Shown piece by piece: positions 31,524 through 40,005 of a stretch of 64,000 nucleotides of DNA. The position numbers and the translations under genes were made by a program. The DNA comes from GCA-958296115 sp965222445. GTDB taxonomy: Bacteria > Chloroflexota > Dehalococcoidia > Lucifugimonadales > CAJWER01. The stretch is from contig CBDCTY010000002.1 in assembly GCA_965222445.1 (NCBI GenBank), positions 2,976,001 to 3,040,000 of the forward strand, written 5' to 3'. The notes below the pieces were generated by a model. It was not told where the DNA came from. It saw nothing but the letters and a program-made list of their open reading frames with translations, and searched no databases. Each line of letters starts with the position of its first letter. The first letter of the stretch is position 1.

Positions 31524-34109
31524 CTAGAGCGAGACCCCCAGCTTTCTCATCCGCTCGTGGATGGCCTCCCGCGCTTCGATGAATGGCCTGCTCAGGTACT
31601 CGAAGTGGTCGTCGCTATCGTGCCGGTGGGTTACGCGGTCGGCCGGGACATGGCTGGCCGTCTGCCGGATGTATGTCAGATCGCCCTCGATGATGTTGAG
31701 CATGTGGGCCGCCACGTCCTTGTCGAACATCCACCAGTCGCCGCCACAGGCGACATAGATGGGCGACGTATGGGAGTATATGCCGCGCTTCAGGTCGTCG
31801 TAGTCGGGGTCGCCGTAGTAGGTGGGACTGCCCGACCTGATGGCGAGCCACGAATGCGCGTCGATGTCTACGTCGAGCTTCAGCTCCAGCCGTCGTGCGC
31901 CCTCGGCCGACTCCGCGGAGGCGATGACCTCGCCGTCCTTGAGCAGATCGAGCCGGTGGATGGGCACGACGCTCTCGGCACTTGCGTCGACGCTGACCTT
32001 GCCGGGCCCCGCAATCTCCACCGTGTCGCCGACCCCGTGTCCGTCGATGTCAAAATGGAGTATCGGCCCGGCTGTCATGAAGGTCCGCCCGCGACGCAGG
32101 TTGGCGCACCATGTGTCGAAGTCGAACCCCTCGCCCTCGCGCATCTTGACGTAGGTCCTGTAGAAGCCCAGCGGCGTAGCGTTGTCCATCTTGTCGGTAC
32201 CGCCCAGCACGGGTATCCGGTACCCGCAGTTCAGGAGGCGGTAGTACTCCTCGTGGGTGTACTGGCGCTGGTGTCCCTTGAACTCCAGCGCGTCCAGCCT
32301 GCCGGTAGCCACCAGCACGACCACCTCGCGGCTGAAGCCCCAGAAGTGGGCGGACACGACCGTGCCCCCCTGTGCGTGGCACTCGTCCGCCCAGTAGCTT
32401 AGCGTCGTGTCCATCGTGCCGCCGAGTCCTCCCTCGCCCTGGCCGTCGGAGGTGAAGGGCATGATCGGATCCGTAATGCCGAGAAGCAGCAGGTGGCTCA
32501 TCATGTTCTGCCGGTTCTCCTGGCAGACGGAGACGATGTGCTTGCCGTCCCTGGTCGAGAATGGGTGCCCGGTGAACTCATCGACGCCGGCGAACAGGCC
32601 GCCGAGCTGGGTCTGCTCCACGTGAGCGATGTTGACTCCCTCGCTTCGCGCGTCGATGAGCGCGCCGATGGCCGATATGAAGTGCATGTGGGGGTCGCCT
32701 GAGTACCATCCCCCGCCGTTCATGTCCACCCATCGCTTCAGCTTGATGACGAGCTCCCGCTGGCCCGGCTCGATGTGGATACGCTCCCGCAGGGGGTTGT
32801 ACTCGAACCCGGCTGCGATGTCGACGATGACCTCGCCCCTGGGCAGCCATCCCTCGCAGCGGCCGTCGACGTATGCGTACGTGATCTGGCCGAGCCGGAT
32901 GTCGCCGCCCAGGTCGAAGTTGAAGGAGTCGAGGTTCGAGTTGACGTGGTTGTGGTGGCCGTACGGCTGGTACGGCACGCCTTCCGGGGAGCGGAAGTGG
33001 ACCCGGCAGGGCACGGGTTCGCCCGTGTCCTCGTCGACGATCATGACCTTGACCCAGTTCTTGCCGCGGTCGAGGAGGTCCAGACGCACGCCGTCTCCCT
33101 CGGCGGAGCCGTCACGTTCGACGTCGCCCCACCGGACGCTGCCGACTGGCTTTCCGCCTTGCTTGACCGTGACCGTCGCCGACGGTATGGCGCCGATCTC
33201 AACATAGGCTGGGCTCGCCATCTCGTTCTGCGCCTCGCCCCAGCCCGTGTAAGGCGCGGCTATGAACTCGTCGGCGGACTGGCGGGGCAGGGCATAGGGA
33301 TACTTGGCGCGCCCGCGGTCGACGTCGACCTCCAGATCGAAGGGCTGCTCGGCATCCTCGGCGCGTGTCAGAACTACCTTGGCGGGCCTCATACCTTCCC
33401 GTGCGAAGGGCTGCTCGTCGGCATGGCCCAGGGTTATCCCAGCGATGATCAGCCCCGGGCCCTGAGGCACGACCTCCACCGACTCGACCACCGCGTCAGG
33501 GTCTGGGTTCACCCATGCCCACAGCCAGTATCGATCGATCGGGTCACCCCGGGTCTCCAGCTGGCGCCACCCGGCCCGGCCCCACTGGCCCTCGTATCTG
33601 GGCATGGGCTCATCGTACTGGTCCGTCACAGCCAAATACTGGGAGTGGCCGCCGGGTATCTGTCCGACCCCGGGCAGAGTGCCTATCTCGAAGCGCTCGC
33701 GGACGGCCACGCGCTCCTCACGCCCGCCGGCCAGGCGGAAGACGTAGTCGGCCACGTGTCTGCCCCACCAGCCGTCTTCCGCGATGGTACTCTCTAGTAC
33801 GGCGTGGGCGAAAATCACCCGCCGCGCAGTCGAGCCTATGGGTATGGAGACGCCGCCGTGCTCACCGCCGGCGGCGACGAACAGGTCTCCTTCGGAGCCG
33901 TCCGGAGAGCCCACTATGAAGGGGATCCCGCGCATGGTCTGGGGCCCGACGGGCACCGGCCCCTCCAGCTCAACGTCGGAGCCGGGGACTGCGTACTTGA
34001 AAGGGGCGGAGCCCATCAGGTGTATGGGCCCGCCGCCTTCCGCAAAGGACAGCATCTGCGGGCCGAGATTCGCCAAGTCTGACAGGTCGAGTGGCTGATA
34101 GTCGAACAT
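31524..34109 (-). CDS. CehA/McbA-like PHP-domain metallohydrolase, large
   Basis: The 861-residue protein has no obvious signal peptide. About the first 420 residues are beta-rich carbohydrate- or immunoglobulin-like regions (PVPVGPQTMRGIPFIVGSPD). A PHP-type hydrolase follows from about residue 480: GGGWYSGDPHMHFIS with the first metal ligands, VVSAHFWGFS, and GGTDKMDNATPLG. A C-terminal beta domain (VSVDASAESVVPIHRLDLLK) closes the protein. This layout matches CehA/McbA-family proteins, known for carbaryl ester hydrolysis in some members. The natural substrate here is unknown. Confidence 0.85.
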   Translation of the reverse strand: MFDYQPLDLSDLANLGPQMLSFAEGGGPIHLMGSAPFKYAVPGSDVELEGPVPVGPQTMRGIPFIVGSPDGSEGDLFVAAGGEHGGVSIPIGSTARRVIFAHAVLESTIAEDGWWGRHVADYVFRLAGGREERVAVRERFEIGTLPGVGQIPGGHSQYLAVTDQYDEPMPRYEGQWGRAGWRQLETRGDPIDRYWLWAWVNPDPDAVVESVEVVPQGPGLIIAGITLGHADEQPFAREGMRPAKVVLTRAEDAEQPFDLEVDVDRGRAKYPYALPRQSADEFIAAPYTGWGEAQNEMASPAYVEIGAIPSATVTVKQGGKPVGSVRWGDVERDGSAEGDGVRLDLLDRGKNWVKVMIVDEDTGEPVPCRVHFRSPEGVPYQPYGHHNHVNSNLDSFNFDLGGDIRLGQITYAYVDGRCEGWLPRGEVIVDIAAGFEYNPLRERIHIEPGQRELVIKLKRWVDMNGGGWYSGDPHMHFISAIGALIDARSEGVNIAHVEQTQLGGLFAGVDEFTGHPFSTRDGKHIVSVCQENRQNMMSHLLLLGITDPIMPFTSDGQGEGGLGGTMDTTLSYWADECHAQGGTVVSAHFWGFSREVVVLVATGRLDALEFKGHQRQYTHEEYYRLLNCGYRIPVLGGTDKMDNATPLGFYRTYVKMREGEGFDFDTWCANLRRGRTFMTAGPILHFDIDGHGVGDTVEIAGPGKVSVDASAESVVPIHRLDLLKDGEVIASAESAEGARRLELKLDVDIDAHSWLAIRSGSPTYYGDPDYDDLKRGIYSHTSPIYVACGGDWWMFDKDVAAHMLNIIEGDLTYIRQTASHVPADRVTHRHDSDDHFEYLSRPFIEAREAIHERMRKLGVSL

Positions 34110-34225
34110 CGCACACCTCCGCAGGGACGAATACCGCGATTCAATAGGAAGCCAGGCCCGGTGTCAAGCTCGGCGTCCCAACGGTAACTGTTCAGTCCCC
34201 GTGAGCTGAGAGGTCATCCCTGAAT

Positions 34226-34334
34226 GTCATTCTGAACGAAGCGCCAGCGGAGTGAGGAATCTACGACTGTCATCGGGGACGGCCTTGTGGGCAGAGGACT
34301 GTAGATTCTTCGTCGCTGTGCTCCTCAGAATGGC
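34226..34334. repeat. Imperfect palindromic repeat (ATTCTGA...TCAGAAT)
   Basis: The left arm near 34226-34264 (GTCATTCTGAACGAAGCG...) and the right arm near 34301-34334 (GTAGATTCTTCGTCGC...CAGAATGGC) are imperfect inverted repeats about 34-38 bp long around a 36-bp centre. The sequence would fold into a long hairpin. It lies inside the larger element, between its left end and the IS110 part. Confidence 0.6.
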
Positions 34335-34416
34335 AACAAGGAGGGGCGATGCCTATGTCTCATCAATTCTTGTATGTTAGTGGTGGTTCCCAATAGTGAC
34401 TTCACAGAGGTGGAGT

Positions 34417-34481
34417 GGGGTGCGGCAAACCGACCAACTCTTGGTCATCAAAGACCGTTGTTCAGCGAGGGTCGCCGCACC
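34417..34481 (+). ncRNA. Candidate bridge RNA region upstream of IS110 transposase
   Basis: GGTGCGGC (34419-34426) pairs perfectly with GCCGCACC (34474-34481), and inside lies GGTC-ATCAAA-GACC (34443-34456). The structured block sits about 90 nt before the transposase start. IS110-group elements encode a bridge RNA in this 5' noncoding end, with internal loops that pair with target and donor DNA. The assignment as bridge RNA is inference from position and pairing; its ends and guide loops are not defined. Confidence 0.45.
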
Positions 34482-34568
34482 ACCCCCAAACAGAGCCCGA
34501 ACAGTTGCCTGGGCCAAACGAGCCCGCATCGCGCAAGGAAGGGCCAGTACTTCACACAGGAGGTATGG

Positions 34569-35540
34569 ATGGAACAGGAAGCAGTCTACGTAGGCATTGA
34601 TGTGGCCAAGGCCCATCTGGACATCGCGGTCCGCCCAATAGGCCAGAGGTGGACCATCTCCAATGACGAGCCTGGGATCCGGGAACTGGTCTCCCGGCTC
34701 AGGGCCCTCGAACCTGCCATGGTGGTGCTGGAGGCTTCGGGCGGCCTGGAGCTGCCTTCGGTGGCAGCCCTGGCGGCCGCATCGTTGCCAGTGGCCATCG
34801 TCACCCCCCGGCAGGTTCGAGACTTCGCCAGAGCCACCGGGACGCTGGCGAAGACTGACGCCCTGGACGCGGCCGTACTGGCCCACTTCGCCGACGCCGT
34901 TCGCCCAGCCGTGCGCCCTCTGAGGGACGCCGAGACCCAGGTCCTCAACTCGCTGGTTGCCCGCAGGCACCAAGTGATAGCCATCTTGGTGGCGGAGAAG
35001 AACCGGCTTGGGAGCGCCATCAGCGCCGTCCGGCCCCGCATCGAGGCCCACATCGCTTGGCTTGACCAGGAGCTGACCGACATTGACGAAGGGCTGCGGC
35101 AGACTCTCCGCAGCAGTCCGGTGTGGCGAGAGAAAGACGACCTCCTGCGCACCGTCCCCGGCGTGGGAGAGCAGCTCTCCCTCACCCTCCTGGCCCATTT
35201 GCCGGAGCTGGGCACGCTGAACCGTCGGCAGGTCGCCGCCTTGGTGGGCGTGGCTCCCTTCAACAGGGACAGCGGCACCATGCGTGGCAAACGGCGCGTC
35301 TGGGGCGGGGGCTCCCGGGTCCGAGCCGTCCTGTACATGGGAACGCTGGCCGCCAGCCGCTTCAATCCCGTCATCCGGGACTTCTACCAGCGGCTGCTGG
35401 CCGCTGGTAAGCCGAAGAAGGTGGCCCTCGTCGCTTGTATGCGCAAACTGCTCGTCATACTCAACTCCATGCTCAAGCAGCGCTCTCCCTGGCGCGCTCA
35501 GCGCGCCACCACACCGGCACTCGTCGGTCACTCATCTTGA
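34569..35540 (+). CDS. IS110 family transposase
   Basis: The 323-residue protein starts MEQEAVYVGIDVAKAHLDIA, the RuvC-like DEDD domain, followed by GTLAKTDALDAAVLAHF with further acidic residues. It ends with the Tnp_20 domain (VPGVGEQLSLTLLAHLPELG, then FNRDSGTMRGKRRVWGG containing the likely catalytic Ser, and RFNPVIRDFYQRLLAAGKPK). It is full length for the family. AGGAGG at 34558 precedes the ATG. It probably remains active if its ends are intact. A fragment of another IS110-type transposase occurs near 43433-43610. Confidence 0.93.
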   Translation: MEQEAVYVGIDVAKAHLDIAVRPIGQRWTISNDEPGIRELVSRLRALEPAMVVLEASGGLELPSVAALAAASLPVAIVTPRQVRDFARATGTLAKTDALDAAVLAHFADAVRPAVRPLRDAETQVLNSLVARRHQVIAILVAEKNRLGSAISAVRPRIEAHIAWLDQELTDIDEGLRQTLRSSPVWREKDDLLRTVPGVGEQLSLTLLAHLPELGTLNRRQVAALVGVAPFNRDSGTMRGKRRVWGGGSRVRAVLYMGTLAASRFNPVIRDFYQRLLAAGKPKKVALVACMRKLLVILNSMLKQRSPWRAQRATTPALVGHSS

Positions 35541-35593
35541 CTTTCAACACAGTTGCTGAACAGTTACTCCCAACGGCGCCGATGATACTTCCG

Positions 35594-36043
35594 CTAGTTG
35601 AGGCTTTCGAGTGTTTGCAGCGCGTTCTGTATGTGGCTGGCCATCAGTATCTCGTTGTGTAAGACGCCTCTGATTACACCGTCTCCGTCGATGACGTAGG
35701 TCACTCGAGACGTGCCCAGTCCGAATCGGCGTTCGACGTCGTAGAGCCGGCGTATCTCCCCCGCAGCGTCGCTCCCGAGGCCGAATGGGGCCCCGGCAAC
35801 GTCGCCGAAGCGCCTGAGCTTGTCGACGCCGTCTGTGCTGATGCCAACGACGATGGCGTTGTGATCAGTGAAGTCATCGTAGGAGTCGCAGAAACCACCA
35901 ACTTGGGCACTGCAGCCGGGGGTGAAGGCCCGAACATAGAAGAAGATAACGACATTCCGGCCTTGGTGCTTCGAGAGCGTGAACCGTTCGCCGGAACCCA
36001 AGGTTACCGTGAAGTCAGGGGCTTGTGCGCCGACCTTAAGCAT
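35594..36043 (-). CDS. Peroxiredoxin, BCP/AhpC-TSA type
   Basis: The 149-residue thiol peroxidase starts MLKVGAQAPDFTVTLGSGER. The peroxidatic Cys is in FTPGCSAQVGGFCDSY (near residue 43), and a possible resolving Cys lies seven residues later in the same helix, as in atypical 2-Cys BCP enzymes. The conserved Pro of the PxxxTxxC motif is replaced by Val (YVRAFTPGC). The ATG at 36043 is chosen because the longer upstream frame runs through the palindromic repeat and is not family-like. It is divergent from the sialidase-like gene. Confidence 0.88.
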   Translation of the reverse strand: MLKVGAQAPDFTVTLGSGERFTLSKHQGRNVVIFFYVRAFTPGCSAQVGGFCDSYDDFTDHNAIVVGISTDGVDKLRRFGDVAGAPFGLGSDAAGEIRRLYDVERRFGLGTSRVTYVIDGDGVIRGVLHNEILMASHIQNALQTLESLN

Positions 36044-36091
36044 TTCGTGGCGAATTATTGCACTCGAACGACGTTTGTCAAGGAAGCCGAC

Positions 36092-36241
36092 ATGCCCAAA
36101 TCCACCACCTCCGTCATTCCCGCGACGAGCCTGCCCCCGAGCAGTCGGGGGCGGGAATCCATCCCCGGCAAGGTGCACAGCCATAGCCTCAGAGGCAGTC
36201 CGTCACGCCGCCCGTGCAAATCAGGTGGGGGATTTGGGCAT
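36092..36241. repeat. 150-bp miniature repeat with about 19-bp inverted ends
   Basis: It begins ATGCCCAAATCCACCACCT and ends AGGTGGGGGATTTGGGCAT, near-perfect inverted ends. The interior holds the dispersed palindrome (CCGTCATTCCCGCG...GCGGGAATCC at 36111-36160). A partial relative in the other orientation lies at about 57265-57405. It fills the shared promoter region between the peroxiredoxin and sialidase-like genes. I see no clean target duplication. Confidence 0.75.
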
Positions 36242-36330
36242 GGAGCCGATCCATGCCGCCGACCGGATAGTGATATATTGTGCTCCCACCGAGACCCGCA
36301 ACGGGACAAGCCATTGCAAGGAGGGCCGGG

Positions 36331-37467
36331 ATGCAGCACTCAATCATCTTCAGGCAGGAAGGGGTGTACGGCGCCTTCCCCATTCTCAACCATCTGCCGG
36401 ACGGCAGGCTCACGATAGGCTTCAGCTTCTCGACCTTCCACGACCACTACGCGCTCGGCAAGTGGACCGTCCTCGTGTCAGAGGACGAGGGCGAGAGCTG
36501 GGCGGAGTCCGACGATCCCACGATCCCCGCCACTTGGCCGGCGTCGAATCCGCGGGAGCAGAGCGACAGGTTCGCCGGCGTCATGGCCGACGGCTCATGG
36601 GTCTGCGCCGGCGTCATCGGGCACGAGGCGTGGCCTGACTCCCGCCGCGAGGAGGCCGAGGCCCGCGGCCTGGAAATTCGGGACCACGTGGGCATCGGCG
36701 ACGGGTTCGTCGTGAACCGACCGACCGTGTTCGTCCAGCGCTCTACCGACTCAGGGAAGTCCTGGAACCGGGACGAGTGGGATGTGCCTGGGTTCAGGGG
36801 AACGGGCTTCTCGCGGCCCGCCGTCCTGGAAGACGGCACAGTGCTGGAGCCCGTGTACGGCACGGGGCCGGACGGCGCCCCCCGCGTTTACGTATGGCGC
36901 GGCTCCGAGGGAGGGCGCAGCTGGCGGCTCTACCCGGTCGGCTCGCCCGGAAGCGAGGCGGCCTTCGTGGAACCCGAGCCGGGCCGCGTCCTGTGTCTGG
37001 CAAGGACGGCTGAGGGCGAGTCGGGCGGCCACCTGGTGCAGTACTGGTCGGACGACGCCGGGGTCACCTGGTCGCAGCCGCTGAGCACCAGGGTCTGGAC
37101 CCCGAGCTCTCCGCCGAACCTCATCAAGCTCAGGGACGGGCGGCTGTTGCTTAGCCACGGCTACCGGCGCGATCCGATGGGCATCCGAGCGGTACTCAGC
37201 GAGGACGGAGGGCGGACGTGGGACGTCGACAACACCGTCGTGCTGCGGGACGACGGGGGATACATGTGCGAGCTGCGGGACGACGGGGGCTCGGGTTCCG
37301 ACGTCGGCTATCCGCACTCGACCCAGCTTTCGGACGGCAGCGTCCTCACCGTCTACTACATCACACCCGCCGACAGGGTCACGCACATCGCCTCCACACG
37401 CTGGAACCCCATAACCCGGCACACCACCGCAAACACGCATAGGGCAGGGCATAGGAGAAGGCAATGA
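36331..37467 (+). CDS. Sialidase-like (BNR repeat) protein
   Basis: The 378-residue protein is a predicted six-bladed propeller with several Asp-box motifs: SEDEGESW, STDSGKSW, SEGGRSW, SDDAGVTW and SEDGGRTW. It starts MQHSIIFRQEGVYGAFPILN with AAGGAGGG six bases upstream. There is no signal peptide, so it may be cytoplasmic. Members act on sialic or other acidic sugars, but many BNR proteins in environmental bacteria have no shown activity. Its stop overlaps the DegT gene as ATGA, which points to a joint sugar pathway. Confidence 0.88.
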   Translation: MQHSIIFRQEGVYGAFPILNHLPDGRLTIGFSFSTFHDHYALGKWTVLVSEDEGESWAESDDPTIPATWPASNPREQSDRFAGVMADGSWVCAGVIGHEAWPDSRREEAEARGLEIRDHVGIGDGFVVNRPTVFVQRSTDSGKSWNRDEWDVPGFRGTGFSRPAVLEDGTVLEPVYGTGPDGAPRVYVWRGSEGGRSWRLYPVGSPGSEAAFVEPEPGRVLCLARTAEGESGGHLVQYWSDDAGVTWSQPLSTRVWTPSSPPNLIKLRDGRLLLSHGYRRDPMGIRAVLSEDGGRTWDVDNTVVLRDDGGYMCELRDDGGSGSDVGYPHSTQLSDGSVLTVYYITPADRVTHIASTRWNPITRHTTANTHRAGHRRRQ

Positions 37468-38753
37468 CTTCTGAGAAGCTGGCAATCGACGGCGGAGCGC
37501 CTGTGCGCACCAAGCCCTTCGAGTCGATGTGGGTGTTCGGTGAGGAGGAGCGGCAGCACCTGATGGAGGTGATGGACCGCGCTCCCAACGAGTGGCGCAA
37601 GCGGTTCAAGGTGAACGAGTTCGCCAACGCGTTCGCCGAGCGCCATGGCATCGAGTACGCCATCCCGACCGACTCCGGCAACGGCGCGGTCCACACAGCC
37701 GTCGCGGCCATCAACCCGAACCCCGGCGACGAGGTGATCACAACGCCCGTCAGCGACGTGGGGACGGTCCTGGGCATCATTGCTCAGAACGCTATTCCCG
37801 TCTTCGCCGACATGGACCCCGACACCCTGAACATCTCGCCGGAGGACATCGAGCGCAAGATCACCGACCGGACCCGCGCCATCCTGATTGTGCACCTGTT
37901 CGGCAACCCGTGCGACATGGACGAGATCATGGACATCTCGCGCAGGCACGGCATCCCCGTCATCGAGGACGCGTCGCAGGCGCACCTGGCCGAGTACAAG
38001 GGCCAGCTGGTCGGCACCATAGGCGACATCGCGGCCTACTCCCTGGGAGGCAAGACGCTGACGACGGACCAGGGCGGGATGGTGATAACCAACAATCCTG
38101 AGCTGGCCCGGCGGGCTGTGGGCTTCACCCGGAAGGGCAGCGAGATGGACGAGACGATGACCGAGATGCTCGGCCCGACTTCATACCGCTGGGGCTCGGC
38201 CCGGGGCTACGCGTTCCTGGGCACGCACTCCCCCATGACCGACCTCGAGGCCGCGGTCGGCATGGCGCAGATAGGCAGATGGGACGAGGCTACCACGGCG
38301 AGGCGCCGCGCCGCGGAGATACTGGACGAGGCGCTGTACGAGCTGCCGGGCATCCATATTCAGGAGATACGGCAGGGCAACCGCTCGTCGTATTACGTGT
38401 ACGGCTACCGCGTAGACGAGGAAGAGGCTGGCGTGTCGACCGAGGAGTTCGCCAAGGCTGTAAAGGCCGAGGGCATCCCCGATTGCAACGGCGCCTACAT
38501 CCGAGGTATGCCGCTGTACAAGTACCCACTGTTCGCAGAGGAGCTCACCTACGGCGATTCCCGCTATCCGTTCGTCGACGAGCACGGAGTCCGCAGGGTC
38601 GACTACAACAGCCTGCACCTGCCCAACATCGAGCAGTACCTGCCCACCACCGGCACCGTCCTTTTCCGCAACACCTACACGGAGGAGGACGCCAACGACA
38701 TCGCAACGGCCATGAGGAAGGTGGCCCTCCACTACGCCGCAAACAAGGGGTAA
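37464..38753 (+). CDS. DegT/DnrJ/EryC1/StrS family aminotransferase
   Basis: The 429-residue PLP enzyme of the sugar aminotransferase family carries LAIDGGAPVRTKPF at the start, DSGNGAVHTAVAAINPNPGD, IPVIEDASQAHLAEYKGQLV with the PLP-contact Asp and Gln/His, and AYSLGGKTLTTDQGGM with the Schiff-base Lys. The C-terminal lid contains RSSYYVYGYRVDEEEAG. Members transaminate keto-sugars or inosose-like substrates. It is translationally coupled to the upstream sialidase-like gene. Confidence 0.92.
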   Translation: MTSEKLAIDGGAPVRTKPFESMWVFGEEERQHLMEVMDRAPNEWRKRFKVNEFANAFAERHGIEYAIPTDSGNGAVHTAVAAINPNPGDEVITTPVSDVGTVLGIIAQNAIPVFADMDPDTLNISPEDIERKITDRTRAILIVHLFGNPCDMDEIMDISRRHGIPVIEDASQAHLAEYKGQLVGTIGDIAAYSLGGKTLTTDQGGMVITNNPELARRAVGFTRKGSEMDETMTEMLGPTSYRWGSARGYAFLGTHSPMTDLEAAVGMAQIGRWDEATTARRRAAEILDEALYELPGIHIQEIRQGNRSSYYVYGYRVDEEEAGVSTEEFAKAVKAEGIPDCNGAYIRGMPLYKYPLFAEELTYGDSRYPFVDEHGVRRVDYNSLHLPNIEQYLPTTGTVLFRNTYTEEDANDIATAMRKVALHYAANKG

Positions 38754-38802
38754 GAAGAACTGCGTACGCCTTCAGCGGCACGCATATGGTATCCTGACGC
38801 CA

Positions 38803-38893
38803 TGACTACGGTGAGCACAATCGACGACATCATCAGGGCCATGCGGGAGCGGCCGAGGTGCGGGACGCGATTCGCCGCGAGGTGTTTGCAGGT
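38803..38893 (+). pseudogene. Relic of an N-terminal IDDIIRAMRERP-type leader
   Basis: An ATG at 38803 begins MTTVSTIDDIIRAMRERP. After one missing base at the CGGCCGAGG run, the sequence continues EVRDAIRREVFAG in the frame of the next gene. This leader resembles the start of DUF3782-type proteins. The frameshift uncouples it from the nuclease-like protein that follows, which still has its own ATG at 38894. Confidence 0.5.
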
Positions 38894-39676
38894 ATGAGCT
38901 GGTGGAAGCATCTCGGCAAGGACAACCGCGGTAGTCGGCCACGCTGCGTGCTGCTCATGGATGGTAGTCATGAGGACGTCGCAGAGCGCTTGACGTGCTT
39001 GGTCAATCTTCCAGGCGTCACCGTCTCACCCTGCGACGTGTGGATGCCCTACGGCAAGCCCGTGCTCCTCGAAGATGGCTCGTGGGATCGCAAACCCGCG
39101 GAAGAGGCAAGGCTCGATAAACCGAACGAACTCGTGCCGCCAGAGGTCCGGCAGCAGCTCAGGGAGTGGTGGCTGGCAGTGCCACAAGGTGCGAACACTC
39201 CAAACTGGGACATTGCCTCTACCTGCACCATACGGGGCAAAAGGGGACTCGTGCTGGTCGAGGCAAAGGCTCATTCCAACGAACTCGACGAGAAGGGCAA
39301 GCGACTCGACGGGAAAAGCAACAAGGAGAATCACGAGCAGATAGGTCGGGCGATTCACGAGGCAAACGAGGCGCTCCGGTCAGTGACGGGCAGGTGCTGG
39401 AACTTGTCGCGGGACTCCCACTATCAGTTGTCCAATCGGTTCGCTTGGTCATGGAAGCTGGCTTCGCTCGGCGTTCCCATAGTCTTGCTCTACCTCGGAT
39501 TCCTGAACGCCAATGACGGCCCGCTCTTTCGGTCCGAGGCGGAATGGGAGTGCACCCTCAAGAACCATTGCAAAGGCATCGTCCCCGAGACGTGCTGGGG
39601 CGAATGGCTGGACATTGAAGGTACGCCCATGGTTCCTATCGTCAGGGCGTTCGAGCAGCCGTTCACACGCGATTGA
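38894..39676 (+). CDS. PD-(D/E)XK nuclease-like protein
   Basis: From the ATG at 38894 the product is 260 residues. I do not recognise a named family with certainty. The central NWDIASTCTIRGKRGLVLVE followed by AKAHSNELDEKGKRLDGKSN shows an Asp, then hydrophobic strands, then E-x-K, the core of PD-(D/E)XK nucleases. Further on, QLSNRFAWSWKLASLGVPIV is helical. The gene stands alone with no methyltransferase next to it, so it may be a solitary nuclease of a defence or repair type. It is followed by remnants of BrnTA genes. Confidence 0.6.
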   Translation: MSWWKHLGKDNRGSRPRCVLLMDGSHEDVAERLTCLVNLPGVTVSPCDVWMPYGKPVLLEDGSWDRKPAEEARLDKPNELVPPEVRQQLREWWLAVPQGANTPNWDIASTCTIRGKRGLVLVEAKAHSNELDEKGKRLDGKSNKENHEQIGRAIHEANEALRSVTGRCWNLSRDSHYQLSNRFAWSWKLASLGVPIVLLYLGFLNANDGPLFRSEAEWECTLKNHCKGIVPETCWGEWLDIEGTPMVPIVRAFEQPFTRD

Positions 39677-39699
39677 GTCTGGGATAAGGTCGGGGCCTC

Positions 39700-39900
39700 C
39701 TGCGGCCCGGTCTCGCGCCCCGGCTCCTCACGCTCGAGGAGCTCCAAAGAGGTCGGGCATCACCTCCATCGCGGGCCGGGCTTTCGACATGTCCATCTCT
39801 TCCGGCCCCCATTCAGGGTCGGCCGTAATTCCGGCCTGGATGGCGGCTTCTTCGCCGTACCTGGCCGCTATCTCGTGGCGAGTTCGGGAGCAGTTTTGTT
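39700..39900 (-). pseudogene. Partial copy of a BrnA-like antitoxin gene
   Basis: On the minus strand the frame reads EIAARYGEEAAIQAGITADP, EWGPEEMDMSKARPAMEVMP and then DLFGAPRA before a stop. The same segment (ADPEWGPAEMDMSNARPAME) occurs in the fused remnant at 40006-40410. The DNA of 39700-39832 and 40201-40329 is clearly duplicated. No start codon fits well and the C-terminal domain is missing, so this is a truncated copy. Confidence 0.55.
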
Positions 39901-40005
39901 ATCCGCCCATTCCCATGAGGATGAGAGTCCCAAGACCACGACGAGTATCAGACACACCCGTGACGACCTTCATTGCCGTACTTGTCTTGGGCGCCGAGAC
40001 CTGTC

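Larger units (their letters stand above)
34184..35567 (+). mobile_element. 1.38-kb element with 12-bp inverted ends and 8-bp target duplication
   Basis: The segment begins GTAACTGTTCAG (34184-34195) and ends CTGAACAGTTAC (35556-35567), a perfect 12-bp inverted repeat. TCCCAACG flanks both sides (34176-34183 and 35568-35575), a perfect 8-bp direct repeat. It contains an IS110-type transposase, yet IS110 elements normally have neither terminal inverted repeats of this kind nor target duplications. IS66-like elements do begin GTAA and make 8-bp duplications. The simplest reading is a miniature or decayed IS66-like element with an IS110 element nested inside. Related ends occur at 49757-49881. 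Confidence 0.75.

Noticed and set aside
34377..35531. Long open frame opposite the IS110 transposase
   Set aside because: Antisense of a clear transposase, without start signal or domain.
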